Shown here in pieces: positions 26,484 through 35,304 of a stretch of DNA of 64,000 bases (position 1 is its first letter; every line of letters starts with the position of its first letter). The notes below the pieces were generated by a model, which saw only the letters and a list, made by a program, of their open reading frames with translations, was not told the DNA's origin and searched no databases. Origin of the DNA: Thiocapsa roseilacustris (GTDB lineage: Bacteria; Pseudomonadota; Gammaproteobacteria; Chromatiales; Chromatiaceae); contig NZ_JBBWVE010000001.1 of assembly GCF_041903755.1 (NCBI RefSeq), forward strand, positions 124,001 to 188,000. Direction: 5' to 3'. The position numbers and the translations under genes were made by a program.

Positions 26484-28474
26484 CGGGTGCGACTCACCTT
26501 GACGAAGGGGACAATCAGCTCCTCGACTGCAAGGCCGCCATGAGCCACCAGCCGCTCGTCCTTCGGCACGAAGGCCGTGCGGCCGCCCGCGAAGAGCGGG
26601 AGGAAGTCCGGCGGCAGCGCCGGGGTCGCCAGGCTTGCCGTGCCGGGAAACGCCTGAGCCGATGCGGCGCGCAGCGCCTCGGTTCGATACACCCGAACCC
26701 GCTCGCCGGCCATATCGACGATCACGCCTTCTTGGGGTCGACCGATTCCGACGGCCGCGACGTTGCCGTGATCGGCAGTGACATAGACCTGGAAACCGGC
26801 ATCGAGCAAGCCCGAAAACAGCCGATCGGCAAAGCCGGTGTCGCACCAGTCACGGATCTGGCCCGCGACGTTGGCCTTGCCGAGGAAAGCGCCATGGGCC
26901 ATCTTGTCGACGGTATCGACGACGATCCCGGCGACCTTCACCGCAGGGTCGGCGAGCGTTTCGAGCAAGGTGTCGAGCTGGGCGTTCTCGCGGATGCTTT
27001 TGCGATAGATCACGGCGGACGTCGGCAAGCCCTCATCCCTCCAGAAGCGCTCCCAGAGTTGCGGCTCCCGGCCGGTGGTCTCAATCGAATCGGCCAGCTC
27101 TCGCGGCTGCATCCCGGCAAACAGCGCTTGCCGAGACACCGAGGTCAGGGTCGGCAGCCAGGCGAAGCAGGTCCCTTCGTCGAACGCCAGCGTCGGGGCA
27201 CGCTCGGCGAGTCGTTCTCGGATCTCGATCCAATCGTCGATCGCCAGGCCATCGAACACCAGCAACGCGAGCTTGGTTTCACCCGCGCCACGGCGCAATG
27301 CAAGAAAACGCGGCACATGATGCACCATGACCGGTGCACCCGCGACAGGCAGCGACGGCAGATTCCAGTAATGTGCATCGAGCCATGACAGGAGGTGCGC
27401 GTCGGCTTCCCGTTGCACGCGTTCAAGCAGATCCCGGAGCGGCTCGGCGTAGCCGGCACCAAGCCGACGGAACCGCACCAGGACTTCCCCGAGTCGCTTG
27501 GCGAAGGCACCCCAATCCCGATGTGTCGCCGCCATTGTCGGCAGGCCGTCCAGAAGGGTTTGCAGACCCTCGGCCACCAGCCTTTGCAGCGCCGCCGGAT
27601 CCTTCAGGATGCCGACCGCCGCCCAGACCGGAAGGTCCGACGGGACATGTCCGACCAAGAGCGGATGGAGACTTCCGTCCAGAAACATCGACTCCACCAA
27701 CACGCGAATCTCAGGATGCGCGAACGGGATCTCGATCCGCACCGCGGGTCCGCGTGTCACGGTCTCCGCAATGCGGGAGCCCTGGATGCCGAGTCCCTGT
27801 AACTCGCTGGTCCAGGCGTCCTGGACGGTACGCAGCAGCAGCCCCGACGACGAGAAGAGTGCGCGCACGGGCAGTCCCGTGAACACCGGATTGGTGCTCA
27901 GGATGCTCTCGACATGCTCGGCCAAGACCTCGGGCAACGCGACATGCCGACGATGAAGCCGCAGCAGCTCGCGCCAGAGGTCTTGCGGACGCTCGATCAG
28001 GTGCGGAGCCAGACGGAAGACGTGGAGGAGGATGAAGTCTTTGGTCGCCACCTCGCCTAAGGTCTGCGACGCATGCCGCGCCTGGGCGTCGAACAATGTG
28101 GCCCGGTGCGTCGCATCGATCCGACGCACGACAGCGTAGCTCAAGCGCGGAAACAGATGCGCCAGGCTCAGCGCGGCGATGCGCGCCTGGCGCAGATAAT
28201 CCCAGGGTAGATCGGCGTACTCGGCGGAGCGCCGATGCAGGACCAGCGCCGGGCGAGCGCCGGACTCGCCGCGGTCCCACGGCGTGCGATAGCGTTCTTC
28301 ATAGTCGGTACGAAAGCCGATCGAATCGTCGAACGGCAGCACCTCGAACCCGCGCGACTGCAGCTCGGCGAGAATCTCCTCGTCGAGCAGCACGTCATCC
28401 GGATCGGCGGCGATCCAGAGCCGCGAGAGGTCGGGCGGAAACTCGCTCAGGATCCGCTCGCTCCAGGCGCTCAT
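26480..28474 (-). CDS. pglZ: BREX system alkaline-phosphatase-fold protein PglZ
   Basis: A 664-residue core protein of BREX defence. The PglZ domain (alkaline phosphatase superfamily) shows the metal-binding Asp in LLVFDGLAIDDW (near 406), VDTVDKMAHG (near 515) and TADHGN (near 566). A long helical N-terminal domain precedes it. The ATG at 28474 has a good ribosome-binding site (AGGAGA). It reads into the brxA-like gene with a 4-base overlap and follows the broken helicase brxHII. PglZ is required for BREX exclusion and methylation in the systems studied. This copy looks intact. Confidence 0.9.
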   Translation of the reverse strand: MSAWSERILSEFPPDLSRLWIAADPDDVLLDEEILAELQSRGFEVLPFDDSIGFRTDYEERYRTPWDRGESGARPALVLHRRSAEYADLPWDYLRQARIAALSLAHLFPRLSYAVVRRIDATHRATLFDAQARHASQTLGEVATKDFILLHVFRLAPHLIERPQDLWRELLRLHRRHVALPEVLAEHVESILSTNPVFTGLPVRALFSSSGLLLRTVQDAWTSELQGLGIQGSRIAETVTRGPAVRIEIPFAHPEIRVLVESMFLDGSLHPLLVGHVPSDLPVWAAVGILKDPAALQRLVAEGLQTLLDGLPTMAATHRDWGAFAKRLGEVLVRFRRLGAGYAEPLRDLLERVQREADAHLLSWLDAHYWNLPSLPVAGAPVMVHHVPRFLALRRGAGETKLALLVFDGLAIDDWIEIRERLAERAPTLAFDEGTCFAWLPTLTSVSRQALFAGMQPRELADSIETTGREPQLWERFWRDEGLPTSAVIYRKSIRENAQLDTLLETLADPAVKVAGIVVDTVDKMAHGAFLGKANVAGQIRDWCDTGFADRLFSGLLDAGFQVYVTADHGNVAAVGIGRPQEGVIVDMAGERVRVYRTEALRAASAQAFPGTASLATPALPPDFLPLFAGGRTAFVPKDERLVAHGGLAVEELIVPFVKVSRTR

Positions 28475-28558
28475 CGGGGTTCTCCTTGGGAACGGTTCAT
28501 GAATAAGCTAAACACATCGATGAGCGAATGCCTTTGTCGACATAGTCGTTTGGACTCT

Positions 28559-28682
28559 GGTGACGAAGCTCCGGCTTCGTCACCCGCGAGAAGAAGCTCC
28601 GCTTCGCGAATCGGCCGTCCGTGCCGACGCCTCATGAAGCAGAGCTTCATCGCCTGGGTCACGCAGCCGGAGCTGCGTGACC
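28559..28682. repeat. Array of four small hairpins
   Basis: Four palindromes lie within 124 bases. The first has arms GGTGACGAAG/CTTCGTCACC and the last has arms GGTCACGCAG/CTGCGTGACC, both perfect 10-bp with 6-base loops of related sequence (CTCCGG and its complement). Between them are GAAG/CTTC (28585-28608) and ATGAAGC/GCTTCAT (28634-28650). It separates pglZ from the helicase remnant and overlaps the lost 3' end of that gene. Confidence 0.75.
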
Positions 28683-30041
28683 AGAAAAACCCGGAGCCGG
28701 CCCCACGCGCAGCAGCATCAGCGGTTCAAGCGCCGGAATGCTGGTCTCGGCATCATCGAGCGACGCCAACCGCAGCGCGTGGTCCTACTCCAATCGACGC
28801 CGACGGTAAGCGCGCACCTCCGGCAGTCCGATCCGGCCCAGCGCCTGCCAGCGCGAATCAAAGGCGTCGCGCGCACGCGCTCGTGCCTCTCGGATGCGTT
28901 GTTGATGGCTCTCCAGCAGACCGGCGAAGATCTGCTCGCCTTGGCTCGTGGCCGCCTCACGGGATACTCCGAACGCCTGTTGCGCATCGCCGCCAACGTC
29001 GCACCCGAGCCCGACCACCCGGATCTCCTCAGTCAGCAAAAGGTCCCAGATGCGTCGCGCGGTCGGCATGAAGGTCCGCCCTTGATCGTTGACGAACACC
29101 GGCAGCCCTGTCGTGATCGCGCGTTCCAGCCAGAATTGGGCCGGGTGGTCACGCCAGCGGCGCGCATCGTCCGTGGAAAACAGCTGCCCTTCGGCCAGCA
29201 ATGCGCTGTCAATGCGTGACTCGGCCATCTTGTCGCGGATCCGATCGAGCGCGGCATCGCACTCCCGGTCGATGGATGCCGGGTCCTGAATGCCACTCAG
29301 GTACAGCGCATCGACCAAGGGCTCGGTGTCGACCGAGTCCATCACGTCCGCAGCCTTGTCGACGCCGAACTCTTTGGCGATCAACTCAAGCTTTTCCTCC
29401 AGGACCTGGCGCACGCGCAACTCGACCGTGTCTTCGAGCACGAAGTTGGTCGCCCGCACGACATGCCGCTGGCCGATGCGATCGACCCGCCCGATGCGCT
29501 GCTCGACACGCATCGGATTCCATGGCCGGAACGACTCGCCGAAATGCAGCCGCATCTCCGCCTGCCATTGCCGGACCAGCCCCTTCGGCGCGACCACCAG
29601 GATCCGCCGCGCCAGACCGCGCAGCTTCAATTCACGCAGGATCAGTCCAGCCTCCACGGTCTTGCCGAGACCGACCTCATCAGCAAGCAAGAAGCGGATC
29701 CGCCCGCCGCTGCTCCCTCCAATCGCCCGATTCAACGCGTGGAGTTGATGCGGCAGAGGCACCACGCTCGATTGCATCGGCGCCAACAGCAGGTTGTCTT
29801 CCAAGGCGTCGAGCAGCTTCGCGGCGGCGGCGGTGTGCAGGATCTGATTCACCGTCGGCTCGGCGGCATCCAGCGATCCGAGATCCTGCGAGCGAACGCG
29901 GATGACGGCGTCCTTGGTCGGTAACCACACCCGATAGACGACATCGCCCCACATCTCCTGGCGATCCAGGATGCGGCAGGGTGTTGCCTGGCGGCTGTGC
30001 CAACACCAGTCGCCGACGGCCCAAGGCTGCCCGCGATCCAT
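28659..30041 (-). pseudogene. brxHII: BREX-3 SNF2-type helicase BrxHII, internally deleted and with an early stop
   Basis: The N-terminus (ATG 30041) carries the region before motif I and motif I itself (LADEVGLGKTVEAGLIL), then VVAPKGLVRQWQAEMRLHFG. After FGESFR it jumps directly to PWNPMRVEQRIGRVDRIGQ (motif VI). The Walker B/DEAH box and motifs III-V, roughly 400 residues in intact relatives, are missing, but the frame is kept. A TAG at 28785-28787 ends the open frame after RRRLE; beyond it the same frame stays coherent (DHALRLASLDDAETSIPALE, then LMLLRVGPAPGF) to a TGA at 28659-28661. Two independent lesions argue for a dead gene. Without motif II it cannot hydrolyse ATP. Confidence 0.85.
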
Positions 30042-30144
30042 CGTCAGGTGATCTCCGCGATCAGGCTCCGCAACCCGTCGCGCAGCTTGCGGAAGCTCGG
30101 AGAGGTGTTGCGTTCGATATCCACCAGGATCTCGATGTGCATCC

Positions 30145-31371
30145 CTACCTCGCATCGAGATAATCGCTGTACCAAAGACCGCCCAGAGGCAACCCCTCGG
30201 ACACCAGGTGACCGACATCGGCGAGCGCCGACGCCCGCTGGATCGCGGAGAAGCCGTCGGCACCCTTCTGGAGCACCCAGACCTCTTCCGGCGCCAAGGC
30301 ATCGACGAAATAGGGCTGGTGCGTCGTCACGAAGATCTGCGGGGCGCCCTTTCGGCCCGTCGCATGGGCTCGAAACTCCTGGGCAAGCGCCTCAAGCAGC
30401 TTGTGATACAGGCCGTTTTCGGGTTCCTCGATGCAGATGAAGGGCGGCGGATCCGGGTCCTCCAAGAGGAGCAGATAGGCAAAGACTTTCAGGGTGCCGT
30501 CAGACATCTGTTGGGCGAAGAAGGGGTCTTGAAAAGCGCCATCGTTGAAACGCAGGAGGACCCGCTTGTCCGCGGTTTCCAAGGTATCGATGTCCGAGAT
30601 CCCCGGGATTTTGGCCGCAATGCGCTGAAGGATGCGCTTGAACCGATCCTTGTGGTCGCGCTCCATGAACTGGACGACATTGCCGATGTTATCCCCGTGG
30701 ATGTTCAGATGCCGCTGAGGACCGGCACTCGGTAAGCCGCGCGCCGCGTCGGGGTGAAAGTACGACAGATACCAACCCTTCAAGAAATCCCGAAAACGCT
30801 TGATGCGCGGATGCTCCATCAGCGTGCCGAGTGTGGCGATGCCCAATTGCCGCCGGTCGGTCAATTCAACATCCAAGCGCGCTTTGCCCTCCTCCTCGGC
30901 ACCCTCCACGGCATCTTCGCCCGACCAAACCGTCCCTTTTCCATGCTGCAGGCGCAGAAAGGGGAACAGCCGGCCACGGGTGGTGCCTTTGCGCGCCTGT
31001 TTAAGCACCTCGGACTCGACGAAGGGACGCCCGGTCTTATCCAAAGCCACGGAAAGCTCGTAGGAGATCGGCCTCTCGTTCGGGGCCTCGCGATAGAAGA
31101 CCTCGAATCGAATGGGACCCTGTTGGCCCTTGGACAGCAGACGCTCGTATCCGCCGCGTTGCTTGATGTCGCAGGCCGTCTCGACATCGGTCGCCAAGCA
31201 GTCCGCGACGAATCCGAAGGCATCGAACAGCGAGCTTTTCCCAGAGCCGTTCTTGCCGATGACGACCGTGAACGGGGTCAGCGGCTTGCCTTGACCGCCG
31301 GAGAGCCGGCCCAGCGCCACATCCTTCAGCGGCCGGAAGTTCTGCACCCGAAACCCTTCAATAATGGCCAT
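30145..31371 (-). CDS. OLD/RecF-like AAA ATPase (first of three)
   Basis: A 408-residue SMC-like ATPase without a visible TOPRIM domain. It opens IEGFRVQNFRPLKDV, has Walker A GKNGSGKSS (39-47), signature MSDGTLKVFAYLLLLEDP, Walker B ICIEEPENGLY (near 313) and the His-loop VTTHQPYFVDAL. Proteins of this type often work with a separate nuclease or TOPRIM partner in anti-phage modules. No such partner is adjacent; the next gene upstream in the transcript encodes a DUF2283 protein. It lies 103 bases before the helicase remnant. Confidence 0.8.
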   Translation of the reverse strand: MAIIEGFRVQNFRPLKDVALGRLSGGQGKPLTPFTVVIGKNGSGKSSLFDAFGFVADCLATDVETACDIKQRGGYERLLSKGQQGPIRFEVFYREAPNERPISYELSVALDKTGRPFVESEVLKQARKGTTRGRLFPFLRLQHGKGTVWSGEDAVEGAEEEGKARLDVELTDRRQLGIATLGTLMEHPRIKRFRDFLKGWYLSYFHPDAARGLPSAGPQRHLNIHGDNIGNVVQFMERDHKDRFKRILQRIAAKIPGISDIDTLETADKRVLLRFNDGAFQDPFFAQQMSDGTLKVFAYLLLLEDPDPPPFICIEEPENGLYHKLLEALAQEFRAHATGRKGAPQIFVTTHQPYFVDALAPEEVWVLQKGADGFSAIQRASALADVGHLVSEGLPLGGLWYSDYLDAR

Positions 31372-31444
31372 TCAGCGTTCCTCGATGCGACACTCGAACC
31401 CCGTGCGGCTCCAGGCCCGCGGGACCCAACGCCGAATAATGGCA

Positions 31445-31714
31445 TCAATCGACCCGGAGCGGCGCAATGTCCTCGTCGGCGAGCACCGGCACAAGCAGAG
31501 CAGTCAACACACGATTGAGGTCTGCCGTGCTCACTCGGTCCGGCGCGGTGATCTCGATCCCGATTGGCTTGCCGTCGGCCGTGTAGTCGACCAAGAATCC
31601 CGCGTCCATCGCCCCGACACGGTGGCTCTTGTCCCCGGATGCCCGCGGTAGGTAGAGATAGGCCGCGAGCGCGCGGCCATGGAGGAAGGTCACGTCGAGA
31701 GAGGGTGATCTCAT
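31445..31714 (-). CDS. DUF2283 family small protein
   Basis: An 89-residue protein matching the DUF2283 pattern: a short beta-strand AAYLYLPR, then DAGFLVDYTADGKPIGIEIT, where the DxDG-VGIEI core is typical. Function unknown; DUF2283 proteins are common near toxin-antitoxin and mobile genes. It precedes the OLD-like ATPase by 73 bases, possibly in one transcript. The C-terminus has an extra acidic tail. Confidence 0.65.
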   Translation of the reverse strand: MRSPSLDVTFLHGRALAAYLYLPRASGDKSHRVGAMDAGFLVDYTADGKPIGIEITAPDRVSTADLNRVLTALLVPVLADEDIAPLRVD

Positions 31715-31799
31715 CGGTTCAACTTCATACGCTTCAACAGGTGCGGTGCCAGGTCAAGATCCCAATCCGGTACGACGGCTCAGTTTGGTCGGCCAGCGG

Positions 31800-32221
31800 T
31801 CATCGCGGAAACCACCCGTGAAGCGTCCGGACGATCGAAGCGAAAGAGTCGCACTTCTGTAGAGACGTGACACTCGCCCGCTTGCCGATCTCCTCAAAGT
31901 CCCGTGGCGAAATCGTTCGCCTCAGCCGGTCGCGCATGATGTACTCGAACAGTTCCTTCGGCTGCGCTTCAATGAGCTTTGCGACCGGCAGCGAAAGCTT
32001 ATCAGCCCTATCCTGCATCCACGCCCGGAGCTGATCCGGCGTGATCGAGCAGTAGCTGGCGATGGCACCTTCGCAAAACCAAAGCCATTGCTCCAGCTCC
32101 GGGACCAGCACAGCGACCGCGCTGTTGCCGCTCCAACTGACAGCATAAAGCTGTTGTCGGTCACTTTATTCCACGGGAATTCCTCAAAGTAATCCACGCT
32201 GACCCTACCGGATTCGTCCAC
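31800..32221 (-). pseudogene. Frameshifted small gene of unknown function
   Basis: The 5' half (ATG 32221, MDESGRVSVDYFEEFPW, then NKVTDNSFML) and the 3' half (SWSGNSAVAVLVPELEQWLW to HGWFPR) are in different frames. A single-base change around 32130 would join them into a protein of about 140 residues that reads smoothly. Either half alone is incomplete. Composition is ordinary and acidic; no domain is recognised. It probably encoded an accessory protein in the defence island. A sequencing error is possible. Confidence 0.55.
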
Positions 32222-32423
32222 CGCTTTTGCGGCTGCCTGCGGTCCAGCTGGTCGTAGGTCGGTTCAGGCGACCCTAACGGCAACAAGCGGCCCTGACCGC
32301 TCACCCATCGCCCGAAAGGCTGTGACTCTCCGATGCTGATACCGGTCACCTGCCGTCCGGCGATCGACGGACCGGTCACGACCCGGACCGGCCACCGAGC
32401 CGAGCCAGCCGACTGATCGCTGT

Positions 32424-32449
32424 GCCCCATCAGCGGTCACTGGATCCGA
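32424..32449. repeat. 26-bp direct repeat, left copy
   Basis: GCCCCATCAGCGGTCACTGG followed by ATCCGA. The same sequence with one mismatch lies at 35130-35155 in the same orientation, so the pair brackets the 745-residue nuclease-like gene. The rest of the 341-base gap (32222-32562) holds no recognised gene. Confidence 0.7.
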
Positions 32450-32562
32450 AAGGTCTGAGGGGAAGGACGCGGCCGGAACCGTCGTTGCGCATGGTTTTGC
32501 TCGCGGCGGCTAAGAGACGTTAAGCGGTCGTTCGTTAGCTTTCAGCAAAGGACTTGTTGTCC

Positions 32563-34800
32563 TTACGATAACGACAACTCATTCCAGACTGCCCCACGCT
32601 CGATCACTCCGACGAACGCTTCGGCCGAGAACCCTTGGGGATATAGGGTCGCCTGCTGATGAGGGTCTTCGAGAGGAACGAAATCGGGGTCCAAGAATCG
32701 ACCCGAACAGATGCCGTCGGGATCGTTCAAGAGATGCCGATCATCGCGCAGCGCGATCAAGACTTCTTCTAGGGACACCTTGAGGAATCCGTCAAAGTAT
32801 TCGTGATCGCACTCGATCGAGGTATCGACGATCCAGCCGAGCAGGTTCACGGTCTCGCGCGCATCTTCAAGCCCGAGCCTTCGCGCGAGCCCGGCATCCC
32901 GTCCCAAGGCTCGCCGGACGGCTGCAACTTTGTTTCTAACCTGCTGGCCAGCCTTGCGGAGGGTCGTTGTCCGGTGCAACCAGGCATCACGTTGCGACTG
33001 CCGAATGAAAGTCGACTTGAGTTCGACGACCAGCAGCGTCAGATCGAGGGCGCAGATCAGATCGACTTCGCCGGCCTGCGGATCGTCATCGGAAATCCAG
33101 TTCAGCACGACCCGAAAGCCACGCGACTCAAAAGCAGCGCCGAGTCGTTTCTCGATGCGCTGCGTTTCAAGTCGAGCCTCCTCGCGTCGCGCACCCAAAC
33201 GTCGAAGGTTGTTGATGGCTGCCGTGCTGTTGTTCTGCAGACCAAACACCCAAGGCAACTCGATCAGTTGTTGACCGATCTTCAGGACCGGTCGTTCCAA
33301 TAACTGCGGTGTAAGCCCAGGTTCCTGCTTCCGTAGTCGTTCAGCCAACGTTACCCAATCGTTTGTCCAGAAATCGAGCACCGCAGCGGCCATGGCATGG
33401 CTGCCACGCGGAGCCGCTTCGCAGACTGTCCAGCCCAGGATCCGATTGATCTTTGCCTTTCGGTCCGACCAACTGAGAGGAAAACGGTTCTCGAAACCGT
33501 TTTCCAGACCTTCGAGCGCGAGTCGGCTGAGAGCGGCTGCCCAATGCCCAAGGCTCGCAGCATGAGTAACGAATGCCTGGAGGAAATCGCTCTGATAAAA
33601 GGCATTCATCAACTCCGACGCGAGCAATGCCTGAAACAGATCGACACGCTGCCCGGTCTCAGATGTCACGGTTTGATCCAATCCGTAGACCTCAGTCAGC
33701 TGAAGCTGGGTGCGAATGGCTTTGATGTAGGCCAGCCGATTGGCTTCGTGGTTCTCCGGCCGGCCAATGGTGTGCCAACCGAGACCACGAAGGATGAACT
33801 CGTCCATAGCGCGGTAAAGCCAATAGTTGTGCAAACGCTCAAGTTTTTTACCATCCCTCGCCCAGGTCTCCCGCGCAGCTGGGTCTCGCTCGACAATCTC
33901 GAGCACCTTGCCCTGACGGACGAACTCGATGCTGTCATCGAAACTGAAGGCATCGGCTGACCGCGACTTGAAGGCATTCAGCTCGACTTGCGCGGAGACC
34001 GCTAAATCGAAGGCGGCGCGCAGATCGTGCCTGGGCTTTGGTCCCTGGGGGGCAGGAAAGAGGTACGGCGACAAATGTGCTTTGAGTGATCGTCCGAGGT
34101 CCTGCTCACGCAGTCGCAACATCGCTGGACGAGCGGTTCCGAGCTTCCAGATCAGCAGATCGTTGATCGCCTTCCATTGCGCCTCTGTGTCGTCTCCCGA
34201 CTCGGAAGTGGGCGACGGCTGCGCGAAGCTCTTTGGAACCAAGTGTTCAAAAGCATAGAGGCTGGCGTAGATCAGGAGCTCGAAAGGCGTGAGTTCGGCG
34301 AGTTGGGATCGCCACTTTTCGACTGTCGCCATGCGCAGTCCATAGGCATCATCGAAGATGTCCAGCATGCGGCACAACTCGGCAATCTCAGGGCTGGAGT
34401 CGGCGATTTCGAAAAGCTCCTTCCGACGCGGCGACTCATGCTTGAGGACCAATCCAGACCAACGAACTGCTCGCTTCACCGCTGTCGGGCAGGCTTTGGC
34501 AATGCGTTCGATAAGCCCCGGATTCGCCACAGGCTCCTGTGCGAAGTAGCGCGACAATGCGAGCGTCCATCGGTCCGTGGACCAAGTCTCAAAAGGCAGG
34601 CAGTCGACCACTTGGCTGAACCAAAATGCCTCGTCGCGCTCACGCCGGTTATATTTGTGCTTTCCGCGTGCCACTGGCTTGCCGTCGAGGTACGCCTCAA
34701 GAACTGCGCCAATCGTGTCGCCCTGCTCAAAGCCCGGCGCGCATAGGCGATCGAGCATACGGTCGTAGAGGTTGACTCTTACGTCATCCAAACAACTCAT
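32563..34800 (-). CDS. Large protein with C-terminal PD-(D/E)XK nuclease-like domain, unknown family
   Basis: A 745-residue protein. The C-terminal part contains GEVDLICALD then LLVVELKST (about residues 573-595), the spacing of the PD-(D/E)XK catalytic core (D, then E-x-K). The preceding 570 residues are mainly helical, with no recognised domain. ATG 34800 is the first start in frame. It is alone on its segment, is bracketed by 26-bp direct repeats, and lies between ietS and a frameshifted gene in the defence island. A DNA-cutting defence role is plausible from fold and context but not shown. Overall it does not match a system I can name. Confidence 0.7.
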   Translation of the reverse strand: MSCLDDVRVNLYDRMLDRLCAPGFEQGDTIGAVLEAYLDGKPVARGKHKYNRRERDEAFWFSQVVDCLPFETWSTDRWTLALSRYFAQEPVANPGLIERIAKACPTAVKRAVRWSGLVLKHESPRRKELFEIADSSPEIAELCRMLDIFDDAYGLRMATVEKWRSQLAELTPFELLIYASLYAFEHLVPKSFAQPSPTSESGDDTEAQWKAINDLLIWKLGTARPAMLRLREQDLGRSLKAHLSPYLFPAPQGPKPRHDLRAAFDLAVSAQVELNAFKSRSADAFSFDDSIEFVRQGKVLEIVERDPAARETWARDGKKLERLHNYWLYRAMDEFILRGLGWHTIGRPENHEANRLAYIKAIRTQLQLTEVYGLDQTVTSETGQRVDLFQALLASELMNAFYQSDFLQAFVTHAASLGHWAAALSRLALEGLENGFENRFPLSWSDRKAKINRILGWTVCEAAPRGSHAMAAAVLDFWTNDWVTLAERLRKQEPGLTPQLLERPVLKIGQQLIELPWVFGLQNNSTAAINNLRRLGARREEARLETQRIEKRLGAAFESRGFRVVLNWISDDDPQAGEVDLICALDLTLLVVELKSTFIRQSQRDAWLHRTTTLRKAGQQVRNKVAAVRRALGRDAGLARRLGLEDARETVNLLGWIVDTSIECDHEYFDGFLKVSLEEVLIALRDDRHLLNDPDGICSGRFLDPDFVPLEDPHQQATLYPQGFSAEAFVGVIERGAVWNELSLS

Positions 34801-35304
34801 AAATATCCAGAAATAGCCTCGGATTTCGGACGTTGAAGTAAGTGTCCTCGGGGTCAGACTGCCATCGGTTGCGGGATCGATTGAGCATGCAACGGGGGTT
34901 GGGGAAGTGCGAGCGCATTATGGCAGCATTGGGCGTTGAAGAAGGTGTCCGCGGGCTATCGCATGGATAGGTGGCCGCCATGTGGGGCTCAAACGACACC
35001 AAGGCTCCAAACCCGAAACTAAGCTGACAGCTCCCTGCGTGAAGTGATTCGGTGGCGTAAGCAGCCGCGGGAGTCCGCGAAGCTCGTCTTCTTGCTTTCT
35101 GTCGTGTCGCCGGGATCGCCGACGGATGGGCCCCATCAGCGGTCACAGGATCCGAGATGCGTGGGGTGAGGCGCTCGGCTAAAAACCAGAGGGTGATTCT
35201 CCTAAAACAGACGGCTGGTTGATTGCCATCACTGGCCACCCCGATTCAGCGTATGCAGCCGACAGTGCTCAAACTAGCTCCGGTCGCGCTCGTTTCGACC
35301 CACT
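34801..35304. other. Gene-free stretch with small direct repeats
   Basis: About 500 bases with no convincing gene. A 21-base unit, GTTGAAG..GTGTCC.CGGG, occurs at 34832-34852 and 34935-34955 (18 of 21 identical), just upstream of the nuclease-like gene, where it could be an operator. The right copy of the 26-bp repeat is at 35130-35155. Confidence 0.45.
35130..35155. repeat. 26-bp direct repeat, right copy
   Basis: Matches 32424-32449 at 25 of 26 positions in the same orientation. Together the copies enclose a 2.7 kb segment with one gene. Confidence 0.7.

Noticed and set aside
34784..35239. 151-residue frame upstream of the nuclease-like gene
   Set aside because: Overlaps the start of that gene and covers the 26-bp repeat and 21-base repeats; rich in Pro, Arg and Ser with no domain.
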